Below, piece by piece: positions 1 to 6,313 of a stretch of 8,709 bases of DNA. The notes beneath the pieces were generated by a model that searched no databases, was not told where the DNA came from, and saw only the letters and a program-made list of their open reading frames with translations. The DNA is taken from NCBI GenBank assembly GCA_033855775.1, contig JAWVFT010000106.1, positions 1 to 8,709 of the forward strand, in the 5' to 3' direction. How positions within the stretch are numbered: the stretch's first letter is position 1; each line of letters opens with the position of its first letter. Made by a program: the position numbers and the translations under genes. Source of the DNA: DASVTR01 sp033855775. Its GTDB lineage: Bacteria > Acidobacteriota > Blastocatellia > Pyrinomonadales > Pyrinomonadaceae.

Positions 1-1100
1 GTCTGCACGATGACGGCAGAGCCGACCAGCGCGAAGGCTTTCTTCTTCGAGAGCGCGAGGCTGACAAAGGTGCTGCGATGCTCTGTGAATTTCCATGCGA
101 CCCAGTAGAGCGCGGCGACGATGAAGAAGAGGCCGATGAGATTGTGCCAGCGGCGAGCCGTGCGCGCGTAGTTGCGAATGCCCGTGAACTGCGCTTGCAT
201 GTGCGCCGAAACGGTGTCGCCCTCGCGCGCCACGACTTGATTGCGTTTGAGGTCAATAACGATTGGCTCGACTTTCGCCGCCGCCGCTTCGCGCATCGCG
301 GCGGTCGCCGGTTCGTCATAATGGACATTGGGCTTGACGAGCGGCAGCAGCGCGGAGGCAATCGCCGCTTGCTGTGCGGGCGTCCAGTTCGTCAATTGTT
401 GAATGCGCGAGCGGAGTTTTTCTCTGGCGACGGAGAGCGCGGTCATGCGGCTCTTCGGCATCTCGATGACGGTCGGCGTCCCCGGATTGTTCACGTCGAA
501 GAGATTGATTTCCTGCGAGAGATGCTGCGCCTCGCTGTCGTTGTAGATAAAGCCTTCGATTGATTCGCGCAGCAGGCGCGTCAGGCGTTCAAAGTCCGTC
601 TCGGCAAATCGTCGCTCGATGAGAGCGCGCGCAACATCGGCGCGCACTTCGTCTTCGTTCTCCTGCGCGACGACTTCGCCCGGCCATTTGAAATCCTTCC
701 TGCTGCTGCCGTGCATCTCGACCTCGCGGCGCAGTTCATCCCACAGGGCGCGAAAGCTCTGCTCGGTGGTGATGTTGCGTTGCGGGTCGTATCTGAAAAT
801 GGGGCGCGAAGATTCTCTGGCCTGAGCCTTGCGCCGCGCCATCTCGGTCACGTCAACGACGGGAATGTCAGCCGGAGAGATGACGGTGCGCCGCACGACT
901 TCGCCCTCTTTGTAATCTTCGACCGCCGAACGCGAGTAGGCGTTGGTCAGCAGAAATGTCGTGGCGACGACGAGCAGCAGGAAGCCGAGGGCAAACTGCG
1001 TGGCGGGCGAAAACCACTTCAGCGGGCGGAGGACAAAGCCGAGCGCGGCATCGCGCGCTCTGTCGAAGGATGAAGTAAAGCGTGGGCGACGTTTGCTCAT
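1..1100 (-). CDS. 7TM-HD family membrane protein (PgpH/YqfF-like), N-terminal part, cut by window edge
   Basis: The reading frame opens at ATG 1100-1098 and stays open for 366 codons to the window edge, so the C-terminus is missing. Residues 1-30 are basic. Residues about 34-52 form a hydrophobic segment (QFALGFLLLVVATTFLL), read as transmembrane helix 1. A long, mostly helical extracytoplasmic region of about 260 residues follows. It includes the family-like stretch YDEPATAAMREAA (261-273), then EPIVIDLKRNQVVAREGDTV (278-297). A second hydrophobic segment (LIGLFFIVAALYWVAW, 321-336) begins the membrane bundle. This layout matches the 7TMR-HDED extracellular domain of the 7TM-HD family. In known members such as Listeria PgpH, a C-terminal HD domain hydrolyses cyclic di-AMP. 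That catalytic domain lies outside the window, so the activity is inferred. The start overlaps the hflX stop by 4 bases (ATGA) and has no clear Shine-Dalgarno sequence, which suggests translational coupling to hflX. Confidence 0.85.
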   Translation of the reverse strand, partial: MSKRRPRFTSSFDRARDAALGFVLRPLKWFSPATQFALGFLLLVVATTFLLTNAYSRSAVEDYKEGEVVRRTVISPADIPVVDVTEMARRKAQARESSRPIFRYDPQRNITTEQSFRALWDELRREVEMHGSSRKDFKWPGEVVAQENEDEVRADVARALIERRFAETDFERLTRLLRESIEGFIYNDSEAQHLSQEINLFDVNNPGTPTVIEMPKSRMTALSVAREKLRSRIQQLTNWTPAQQAAIASALLPLVKPNVHYDEPATAAMREAAAAKVEPIVIDLKRNQVVAREGDTVSAHMQAQFTGIRNYARTARRWHNLIGLFFIVAALYWVAWKFTEHRSTFVSLALSKKKAFALVGSAVIVQ

Positions 1101-2761
1101 TCAGCTTGAGCGGCGAATTGCGCCACCTCTTCAGTCGCGGATTCATTCGCGGATTGAGGGCGCGCGCCTTCGCGTTGCTCGTCAACGAGATTGCGAGCCA
1201 GCAAGGCTCCGGCTCGTTCCAGCATCGGCCTCAAGGTTTGCGGCTTCATCGCGGAGATGCTGATGCACTCGCGCTCTCCGTTCTGCGCGGCGAAGCGCAT
1301 GTTGGCGGCCAGCGTTTCGTCGTCAACGATGTCCGCTTTGTTAAAGACGACGAGGCGCGGAATCTGCGCGTAGTCAAGCTCGGTCAAAATTCTTTCGACA
1401 GACTCAAGCTGTTGCAGCCAGCGCGGGTTGGCCGCGTCAACAAGGTGCAGCAGCAGGTCGCTATCGTTAATCTCTTCGAGCGTGGCGCGAAAGGCCGCGA
1501 GCAAGTCGGGCGGCAAATCGCGTATGAAGCCAACCGTGTCGTTGATGATGACTTCCTGCTCGCGCGGCAGGCGCAGGCGGCGCGAAGTCGGGTCGAGCGT
1601 GGCGAACATGCGTTGCTCCGCATGAACGGCGCTGGCCGTTAGTTGATTCAGCAGCGTTGACTTGCCTGCGTTCGTGTAACCGACGATGGAGATGACGGGC
1701 AACTCCTGCCGCTTTCTCTCCTTGCGTCGCTCCTGACGGCGCGAGCGTTGGGCCTCAATCTCTTTTTCCAGACGGTGTATGCGGTCGCGCACGCGGCGGC
1801 GGTCGGTTTCCAGTTTCGTTTCGCCGGGGCCGCGCCCGCCGATGCCGCCAGCCAGCCGCGAGAAGGCCGAATCCTGCCCCGCAATCAAACGCGGCAAGAG
1901 ATACTTCAACTGCGCCAACTCGACTTGAATCTTGCCCTCGCTCGATTGCGCGCGCTGCGCGAAGATATCGAGGATTAACTGCGAGCGGTCGATGACCTTC
2001 AAGTCGGTCGCTTCGGAAACCGAGCGCACCTGCGCGGGTTGCAACTCGCGGTCGAAGACGATGAGGTCTGCGCCGAGTTGCAGGGCGCGCACCAGCAGGT
2101 CGTCCAACTTGCCGCGACCGAGCACGGTGCGCGGGTCGATGGCCTGACGACGCTGGATAATCTGGTCGAGCACGACGACATCGGCAGAGGCCGCAAGCTC
2201 GCTCAACTCGGCCATTGATTCTTCAGCCTCGGCCATTGAGCCGGTCGTCACGCCGACGAGAATCGTCCGGTCGCGCCCGCCTGCGCGGCGCACCGTGCTA
2301 CGATTGCGCGTCATCTCTTCTTCGAGCGAGTTAATCAACTCAAGGAAATCCACGTCGAGTTGCGAAGGAATTTGCGGCTCAAGGAAAGCGTAAGGCGCAG
2401 CCGTGCTGTCATGGTCTAGTTCGGCGGCGGTCGTCGGCAGCAAGTGAGCCGCGCGCACCATGCCGGGCAAGCCCGTCCGCTCGTCAACGTCGAGCGCGAC
2501 CATCAGGTCTAAACGGAGCAGGGCGAGGTCTGTCAAATCGTCTTGCGTCAATTCCTCGCCGCGCAGGTGCGTATGCACGCAGCGCAGCCCGCGAAAGCGT
2601 CCTTCGGCCACGCGCGTGCGCTTCAAATCAGGCAACTCGATGCGCCGCGCGTCGCCGACGACGACGTATTCGACGTAACCCTTGCGGTCAATCAGGACGC
2701 CGAGTTGGCGCCGCGTTTCATGCGAGAGTTCGGTCAACTGGCGAGCGAACTCAGGCGTCAC
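1097..2761 (-). CDS. hflX: HflX ribosome-associated GTPase
   Basis: HflX proteins are GTPases that bind the 50S subunit and split or rescue stalled ribosomes under stress. Counting from GTG 2761 the protein has 554 residues. Residues 1-150 match the N-terminal domain found in longer HflX proteins (RQLGVLIDRKGYVEYVVVGD, 18-37). Residues 165-350 are the HflX-specific domain, including LGRGKLDDL (214-222), the glycine-rich SRLAGGIGGRGPGETKLETD (301-320) and a charged helical linker (326-353). The G domain follows, with G1 GYTNAGKST (361-369), G3 DTVGF (408-412), G4 NKAD (474-477) and G5 SAM (503-505). All are intact, so an active GTPase is expected. The TGA stop overlaps the ATG of the downstream 7TM-HD gene. 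GTG 2761 is the first conventional start, but it lacks a visible ribosome binding site. Family-like sequence continues in frame to 2857, so the true start is probably upstream. Confidence 0.95.
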   Translation of the reverse strand: MTPEFARQLTELSHETRRQLGVLIDRKGYVEYVVVGDARRIELPDLKRTRVAEGRFRGLRCVHTHLRGEELTQDDLTDLALLRLDLMVALDVDERTGLPGMVRAAHLLPTTAAELDHDSTAAPYAFLEPQIPSQLDVDFLELINSLEEEMTRNRSTVRRAGGRDRTILVGVTTGSMAEAEESMAELSELAASADVVVLDQIIQRRQAIDPRTVLGRGKLDDLLVRALQLGADLIVFDRELQPAQVRSVSEATDLKVIDRSQLILDIFAQRAQSSEGKIQVELAQLKYLLPRLIAGQDSAFSRLAGGIGGRGPGETKLETDRRRVRDRIHRLEKEIEAQRSRRQERRKERKRQELPVISIVGYTNAGKSTLLNQLTASAVHAEQRMFATLDPTSRRLRLPREQEVIINDTVGFIRDLPPDLLAAFRATLEEINDSDLLLHLVDAANPRWLQQLESVERILTELDYAQIPRLVVFNKADIVDDETLAANMRFAAQNGERECISISAMKPQTLRPMLERAGALLARNLVDEQREGARPQSANESATEEVAQFAAQAE

Positions 2762-2857
2762 GATTTGATGAGGCGCGATGCGCCGCGAGTAGAGTTTCTC
2801 GATGCGGCGCAGTTGATTATGTTTCAGCCCTTGTGTGTTTCCGTGTACGTTACTGAT
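2762..2857 (-). other. hflX: Probable N-terminal extension of HflX, apparent ATC start
   Basis: The hflX frame is open upstream of GTG 2761 to a TAA at 2863-2861. The 32 extra codons read ISNVHGNTQGLKHNQLRR at their start, then IEKLYSRRIAPHQI. This resembles the usual opening of long HflX proteins (GNT-x-GLK-x-x-Q, then L-x-x-LY-x-RR-x-x-P); the comparison is from memory of the family, not a search. The stretch contains no ATG, GTG or TTG before GTG 2761. The codon at 2857-2855 is ATC and sits 8 bases after GGAGG, about five residues before the GNT motif, where family members usually start. Rare initiation at ATC is the simplest reading. A sequence error or a recent start-codon mutation would also fit. 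Confidence 0.6.
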
Positions 2858-2865
2858 TAGTTAAT

Positions 2866-2870
2866 CCTCC
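2866..2870 (-). promoter_or_regulatory. Strong Shine-Dalgarno for the extended hflX
   Basis: A perfect GGAGG on the minus strand lies directly after a run of eight T (2878-2871). It is 8 bases before ATC 2857, an ideal distance, and over 100 bases before GTG 2761, far too distant to serve that codon. It is the main evidence that HflX starts at 2857. The only other frame it could serve ends at once, at TAA 2852-2850. Confidence 0.6.
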
Positions 2871-2927
2871 AAAAAAAAGCCCTCGCCCGCCAGCTAAAAA
2901 TAGAGACGAAAAGCGAAACGCCATTGC

Positions 2928-2969
2928 TGCGATGGCTGATAGCTGATTACTGACGGTGGACGATTGATA
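2928..2969. repeat. Degenerate 7-base tandem repeat, six units
   Basis: Six consecutive heptamers share GA at positions 4-5. The best two neighbours are GCTGATA and GCTGATT (2935-2948), followed by ACTGACG. The outer units are more diverged. The tract lies in the hflX leader, upstream of the T8 run. Fragments of related sequence (TTACTGATTAG at 2850-2860, CTGGTCACTGACT at 4521-4533) occur in or next to other non-coding stretches of this window. Heptanucleotide repeats are known in intergenic DNA of several bacterial groups. A function here is not evident. Confidence 0.4.
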
Positions 2970-3088
2970 GTTACAAAAAGATTGAAGCGAGCGGTGGGTA
3001 TCGGACGCCGTTGGAAGGTCTTTGATATTGCTCTGCGAAAATTCGCTCGGTCGCTTGAGCATTGCGATTATTCGGTCAAACGTTAGAC

Positions 3089-3118
3089 TGCTCTCGAAAT
3101 CAACCGACTTCGAGAGCA
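3089..3118. repeat. 10-bp perfect inverted repeat in the hflX leader
   Basis: TGCTCTCGAA (3089-3098) and TTCGAGAGCA (3109-3118) are exact reverse complements separated by a 10-base loop. A weaker outer pair GGTCAA (3074-3079) and TTGACC (3133-3138) encloses them. If transcription starts near 3140 on the minus strand, the stem forms about 20 bases from the 5' end of the hflX mRNA. No T tract follows on either strand, so it is not a standard terminator. It could protect the mRNA end, or be a protein-binding palindrome. Confidence 0.5.
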
Positions 3119-3146
3119 CGCATTTCGTTAGCTTGACCTAAGGCGA

Positions 3147-3152
3147 ATTATA
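3147..3152 (-). promoter_or_regulatory. Candidate extended -10 promoter for hflX and the 7TM-HD gene
   Basis: The minus strand reads a perfect TATAAT preceded by TGT, that is, an extended -10 (TGn) element. No good -35 hexamer is found at 16-18 bases, which is common for extended -10 promoters. An AT-rich patch at 3191-3204 lies where an UP element could sit. Transcription would start near 3140, giving a leader of about 280 nt. This is a sequence match only. If this phylum uses other consensus elements, the call weakens. Confidence 0.45.
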
Positions 3153-3227
3153 ACACAGCGCGCGCCGAGCGAAAGCCTTCAAGCGTCGTCTGAAAATAAT
3201 ATTTCGACTGGCGCGCGGGCGCCGAGT

Positions 3228-3257
3228 TAGACACCGTTCGCGCCCGCATCGTATGAT
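3228..3257 (+). promoter_or_regulatory. Candidate promoter for the TIG/propeller gene
   Basis: TAGACA (3228-3233, five of six bases of the -35 consensus) and TATGAT (3252-3257, five of six of the -10 consensus) are 18 bases apart. The predicted start is near 3264, about 138 bases before ATG 3402. An 8-bp GC-rich inverted repeat (GCGGGCGC 3215-3222, GCGCCCGC 3240-3247) brackets the -35 element and could be an operator. The left arm of a separate 15-bp inverted repeat overlaps the -10 element. Confidence 0.4.
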
Positions 3258-3386
3258 GAAAAGCCGTCGCCGATTGCGCTTGTCAGAAACTCGTTTTCAA
3301 AGCTGAGATTTCACCTTTGAGCTTTGAGGCTCCGAATCTTTGTCCGGCTGACCGCCGCGAGTTGGTCGCTTGACGGCTTTTCATCA
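3254..3386. repeat. 15-bp perfect inverted repeat around the leader of the TIG/propeller gene
   Basis: TGATGAAAAGCCGTC (3254-3268) is the exact reverse complement of GACGGCTTTTCATCA (3372-3386), with 103 bases between. The right arm ends one base before the ribosome binding site GGGAG. Inside the loop are further pairs: AACTCG/CGAGTT (3288-3293, 3358-3363) and TCAAAGCT/AGCTTTGA (3297-3304, 3320-3327). In an RNA starting upstream of 3254 these would nest into one long structured leader. If transcription starts near 3264, most of the left arm is not transcribed, and the repeat would then act, if at all, at the DNA level. Confidence 0.55.
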
Positions 3387-3387
3387 A

Positions 3388-3392
3388 GGGAG
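3388..3392 (+). promoter_or_regulatory. Ribosome binding site deciding the start at ATG 3402
   Basis: GGGAG is 9 bases before ATG 3402. It supports that start over an in-frame TTG at 3324, whose extra 26 residues resemble neither a signal peptide nor any domain and overlap the inverted-repeat leader. Confidence 0.55.
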
Positions 3393-3401
3393 ATAGTTGC
3401 G

Positions 3402-4430
3402 ATGAACAGAGCAGGGCGGATTCTTCGTGTTGACCCGGCGGCAGGGATTCCGGGCGGCGAAATCGTCGTCGAGTGTGCGGAGTTTGAAACCCGCCCGCTG
3501 CGCCAGTGCAGCGTCAGCTTTCAAGGCGAGCGCGCGCATCTGGTCGGGCTTAATGCGCGTCGCGCTTTAGCCATCGTGCCGGAAGGATTGGCGGGCGGCC
3601 AAGTGGAAGTCGGCTTGACGAACGCCATCGCCAGCGCAGAGCCGTCGCAACTGCTGGTCGGAACCAAGCTCGCGGAAGATTTGCATCCGGTCACTAATCC
3701 TGCTTTTGACCCGGACGACGGCTCGCTCTTCGTGACGCGCTCCGGCTCGCGCGGACAGCAGTTTCCCGTCACGATTTTTCGCATTGACACGAACGGGCAG
3801 TTGTCGGACTTTTCAGGCGACATCACCAACCCGACCAGCATCGCTTTCGACCCTCAAGGACAGATGTTTGTGACGAGCCGCCTGGACGGCATCGTCTATC
3901 GCGTGACGCCGTTTAAGGAAGCGGTGGCTTTTGCGCGGAATATGGGCGTGGCGACCGGGCTGGCCTTCGACCGCGAGGGGCGCATGTATGTCGGCGACCG
4001 CACAGGCACAATCTATCGCGTCAACGGCATCGGCGAAGAGAAGCCATTCGCGCAGCTTGAGCCGTCCGTCTCGGCTTATCACTTGGCCTTCGGCCCCGAC
4101 GACGCTTTGTACGTCACAGGCCCGACCGTTTCCAGTTTCGAGTCTGTGATGCGCGTTGACCAGAGCGGCGAGGCGAGCGTCTTCTATCGCGGCCTCGGAC
4201 GCCCGCAGGGCTTGGCCTTCGACCGCGACGGCAATCTCTACGTCGCCGCATCTTTGCGCGGGCGGCGCGGCATCGTCCGCATCTCCCCAGACGGGCGCGA
4301 AGCGCAGTTGGCCGTCGCCGGAATGAACGTCATCGGGCTGGCCTTCGGCGCATCCGGCGAAATGGCCATCACCACCAACGATGCCGTCTACAGCGTCCCG
4401 CTCGGCATTCAAGGAACGCTGCTTAGATGA
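3402..4430 (+). CDS. TIG-like domain plus six-repeat NHL/SMP-30-type beta-propeller protein, function unknown
   Basis: The protein has 342 residues. Residues about 7-87 look like an IPT/TIG immunoglobulin-like fold (RVDPAAGIPGGEIVVEC, then a valine-rich strand pattern ending PSQLLVGTKL). Residues about 98-335 contain six repeats of the form x-x-LAFD-x-x-G-x-hydrophobic-Y-V, with clear cores at IAFDPQGQMFVT (147-158), LAFDREGRMYVG (187-198), LAFGPDDALYVT (228-239) and LAFDRDGNLYVA (271-282). This predicts a six-bladed propeller of the NHL or gluconolactonase-like type. There is no signal peptide or membrane helix from ATG 3402, so a cytoplasmic location is suggested, although most TIG domain proteins are exported. 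I cannot assign a ligand or reaction; annotation as a gluconolactonase would go beyond what is visible. The stop is 185 bases before the protease gene, which appears to have its own promoter. Confidence 0.85.
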   Translation: MNRAGRILRVDPAAGIPGGEIVVECAEFETRPLRQCSVSFQGERAHLVGLNARRALAIVPEGLAGGQVEVGLTNAIASAEPSQLLVGTKLAEDLHPVTNPAFDPDDGSLFVTRSGSRGQQFPVTIFRIDTNGQLSDFSGDITNPTSIAFDPQGQMFVTSRLDGIVYRVTPFKEAVAFARNMGVATGLAFDREGRMYVGDRTGTIYRVNGIGEEKPFAQLEPSVSAYHLAFGPDDALYVTGPTVSSFESVMRVDQSGEASVFYRGLGRPQGLAFDRDGNLYVAASLRGRRGIVRISPDGREAQLAVAGMNVIGLAFGASGEMAITTNDAVYSVPLGIQGTLLR

Positions 4431-4540
4431 TGTTTGACAGCCCGCGCCGGGTTTAGTTGAGCGGCGAAGAATTTTTCAGAGCCATGAGCCTTGAGCAATC
4501 CGTAGATGACTTGAGATTGGCTGGTCACTGACTGCTATTT

Positions 4541-4569
4541 TTGACACCTCTGCGGCTGCATGCTAGTGT
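4541..4569 (+). promoter_or_regulatory. Candidate promoter for the protease-trpS-scpAB run
   Basis: A perfect -35 TTGACA (4541-4546) is followed 17 bases later by TAGTGT (4564-4569) preceded by TGC, an extended -10 arrangement. The -10 itself matches only three of six bases. The predicted start is near 4576, giving a 40-base leader to ATG 4616. The first in-frame TTG of the protease frame is this same -35 box, which argues against translation starting there. The stretch 4431-4540 before it holds no gene and only a weak 4-bp GC hairpin (4441-4451) without a convincing T tract. Confidence 0.45.
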
Positions 4570-4615
4570 GATGGGTTGCAATTTCAGGTGGCTCCGTGAC
4601 AGAAGCGGTGTAGTA

Positions 4616-5296
4616 ATGAGCAATGTTGATATAGGCCAATTTATTCTTTACATGGTGGCACTGGTTTTCTCTCTGTCGCTGCATGAGGCGGGGCATGCCT
4701 GGATGTCGAGCCGGTTCGGCGATGATCTGGCGCGCTCGCAGGGGCGCGTGTCGCTCAATCCGCTGACGCACGTTGATCCAATCGGCACGCTGCTGTTTCC
4801 GGCCATCTCCTTTTTCACGCACGCGCCGCTGCTCGGATGGGCACGCCCGACTCCGGTCAATCCGCTCAAGTGGCGCGACAAGCGCGTGGCGAATTTCTGG
4901 GTTTCAATCGCGGGCGTCATCGGCAATCTAATCATCGCCATCGTCGCCGGAATTTTAATTCGCGTGTTGATGGCGACCGGCTCGCTCGAACTCAGTGACG
5001 GCGCGCTGTTGGTCAACAGCGATTCGGACATCGTGCTCGGCGGGGTCAATCTGCTGCACATCTTTTTCCAATTGAACATCGGCCTGTTTGTCTTCAACCT
5101 GCTGCCGATTCCGCCGCTCGACGGCAGCAAGATATTGAGCAGCATTTTGCCGTCGAGCTTCGAATCGGCGCTTGATTCGCTTGAGCAGTTTGGTTTCGTG
5201 TTGCTGTTCATCGCGGTCTTCACAGGCGTCTTCCGGGCAATCTTCGGCGTCGTGATGCCGGTGGCGGAGAGCATCCTCTTCCTCGGCGCTTCCTGA
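4616..5296 (+). CDS. Site-2-type protease, M50 family membrane metalloprotease
   Basis: The protein has 226 residues, typical of the small single-domain site-2 proteases (YwhC/Rv-type, without PDZ domain). The zinc-binding motif HEAGH is at 23-27 within the first hydrophobic segment. The second metal ligand region is NLLPIPPLDG (161-170), with Asp 169 as the third ligand. GRVSLNPLTHVDPIGT (43-58) and GWARPTPVNP (74-83) are also characteristic. Hydrophobic segments lie at about 8-22, 55-66, 94-118, 142-163 and 194-216. It should cleave substrates within the inner membrane, but its substrate is unknown. ATG 4616 is chosen because HEAGH then falls at the usual distance from the N-terminus and the upstream TTG coincides with a promoter element. 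The ribosome binding site is weak. Its stop is 7 bases before trpS, so the two probably share a transcript. Confidence 0.92.
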   Translation: MSNVDIGQFILYMVALVFSLSLHEAGHAWMSSRFGDDLARSQGRVSLNPLTHVDPIGTLLFPAISFFTHAPLLGWARPTPVNPLKWRDKRVANFWVSIAGVIGNLIIAIVAGILIRVLMATGSLELSDGALLVNSDSDIVLGGVNLLHIFFQLNIGLFVFNLLPIPPLDGSKILSSILPSSFESALDSLEQFGFVLLFIAVFTGVFRAIFGVVMPVAESILFLGAS

Positions 5297-5303
5297 AATT
5301 AGA

Positions 5304-6299
5304 ATGAAACGTATCTTCAGCGGCGTGCAGCCGTCCGGCCCGCTTCATCTCGGCAACTACCTCGGCGCGTTTCGCAACTGGGTCGAGTTGCAGCACGAAT
5401 ACGAGAGCTTCTTCTGCGTCGTCAACCTGCACGCCATCACCGTCCCGCAAGACCCGCAGAAACTAAGGGAGCGCACCAGAGAGACGGCCCGCCTCTACGT
5501 CGCGCTCGGCATTGACCCGAAGATTTCCACTATCTTCGTGCAGTCGGACGTGGCGGAGCATGCTGAGTTGACCTGGCTGCTCAACTGCATCGCGCGCGTC
5601 TCCGAGCTTGAGCGGATGACGCAGTTTAAGGACAAGGCGCGCAAAGCCAGAGAGACGGCTGGTGTCGGCTTCTTCGATTATCCGGTCTTGATGGCTTCGG
5701 ATATTCTGCTTTATCAAACAGACCTCGTGCCGGTCGGCGAAGACCAGAAACAGCATCTCGAACTGACGCGCGATTTGGCGATTCGCTTCAACCGCGATTT
5801 CGGCGAGACGTTTCGCATCCCTGAGCCTTTCATCCCGAAGGTCGGGGCGCGCATCATGTCTCTGTCAGACCCGCAGAAGAAGATGTCCAAGTCTGACGAC
5901 GACCCGCTCGGCTGCGTCATGTTGTTGGACGATGAAGAGACTGTCCGGCGCAAGTTCAAGCGGGCCGTCACGGATTCCGGCACGGAGATTCGTTTCGACC
6001 GAGCGCGCCCGGCCATCAACAATCTACTGACCATCTTTCAACTCTTAACGAAGCAATCGCCCGAAGAAACCGAAGCCCACTTTGCGGGCAGCGGCTACGC
6101 GCAGTTGAAGAATGATTTGGCCGACGTGATGATTGAATTTCTGCGCCCCTTGCAAGAGCGCGTGCGCGAGATTTCGGACGAAGAATTGAATCGTGTTTTA
6201 AGCGACGGGCGCGAGCGCGCAGAGCAGATTGCGCGGGCCACGCTCGATGAAGCAAAGGCGCGCGTCGGCATCATCGGCGCGCGAACGCCCAAGCCCTGA
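5304..6299 (+). CDS. trpS: Tryptophanyl-tRNA synthetase
   Basis: This class I enzyme charges tRNA-Trp with tryptophan in the cytoplasm. The length of 331 residues is close to that of Escherichia coli TrpS (334). The HIGH-type motif is PLHLGNYLG (13-21). HAIT is at 43-46, the tryptophan pocket region YPVLMASDILLYQTD at 126-140, VGEDQKQH at 144-151 and KMSKS at 193-197. AVTDSG follows in the anticodon-binding half. All key elements are present and I see no truncation. The start is ATG, 7 bases after the protease stop, with no evident Shine-Dalgarno sequence, so coupling to the upstream gene is likely. The stop is 14 bases before scpA. Confidence 0.97.
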   Translation: MKRIFSGVQPSGPLHLGNYLGAFRNWVELQHEYESFFCVVNLHAITVPQDPQKLRERTRETARLYVALGIDPKISTIFVQSDVAEHAELTWLLNCIARVSELERMTQFKDKARKARETAGVGFFDYPVLMASDILLYQTDLVPVGEDQKQHLELTRDLAIRFNRDFGETFRIPEPFIPKVGARIMSLSDPQKKMSKSDDDPLGCVMLLDDEETVRRKFKRAVTDSGTEIRFDRARPAINNLLTIFQLLTKQSPEETEAHFAGSGYAQLKNDLADVMIEFLRPLQERVREISDEELNRVLSDGRERAEQIARATLDEAKARVGIIGARTPKP

Positions 6300-6302
6300 C
6301 GC

Positions 6303-6307
6303 GGAGG
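6303..6307 (+). promoter_or_regulatory. Ribosome binding site of scpA
   Basis: GGAGG lies 6 bases before ATG 6314, in the 14-base gap after the trpS stop. It is the clearest Shine-Dalgarno in the right-hand gene run and fixes the scpA start. Confidence 0.75.
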
Positions 6308-6313
6308 ATTTTT

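Noticed and set aside
78..1642. Long plus-strand open frames opposite the 7TM-HD gene and hflX (for example 1082-1642)
   Set aside because: They are antisense shadows of GC-rich genes. The translations are arginine-rich without domains, and the minus-strand frames carry clear family motifs.
2861..2878. Frameshift or transcriptional slippage on the T8 run joining the leader frame to hflX
   Set aside because: The hflX frame has a TAA at 2863-2861, downstream of the T8 run, so a shift there would terminate before hflX.
2850..3119. An 89-codon minus-strand frame in the hflX leader, starting with GTG and ending at TAA beside the proposed hflX start
   Set aside because: It has no ribosome binding site, runs through the hairpin and heptamer repeats, and its residues show no domain. 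It is most likely an open frame in leader RNA.
2862..3401. tRNA, small RNA, CRISPR or mobile element in the large intergenic region
   Set aside because: No cloverleaf, spaced direct repeats, transposase remnant or target-site duplication was seen by eye. Only promoters, inverted repeats and the heptamer tract could be supported.
3813..4412. A 199-codon minus-strand frame opposite the propeller gene
   Set aside because: It repeats with the period of the propeller repeats because it mirrors them. It has no domain of its own.
4436..4456. Terminator after the propeller gene
   Set aside because: The GC stem is only 4 bp with a 3-base loop and is followed by just three T, so termination cannot be claimed.
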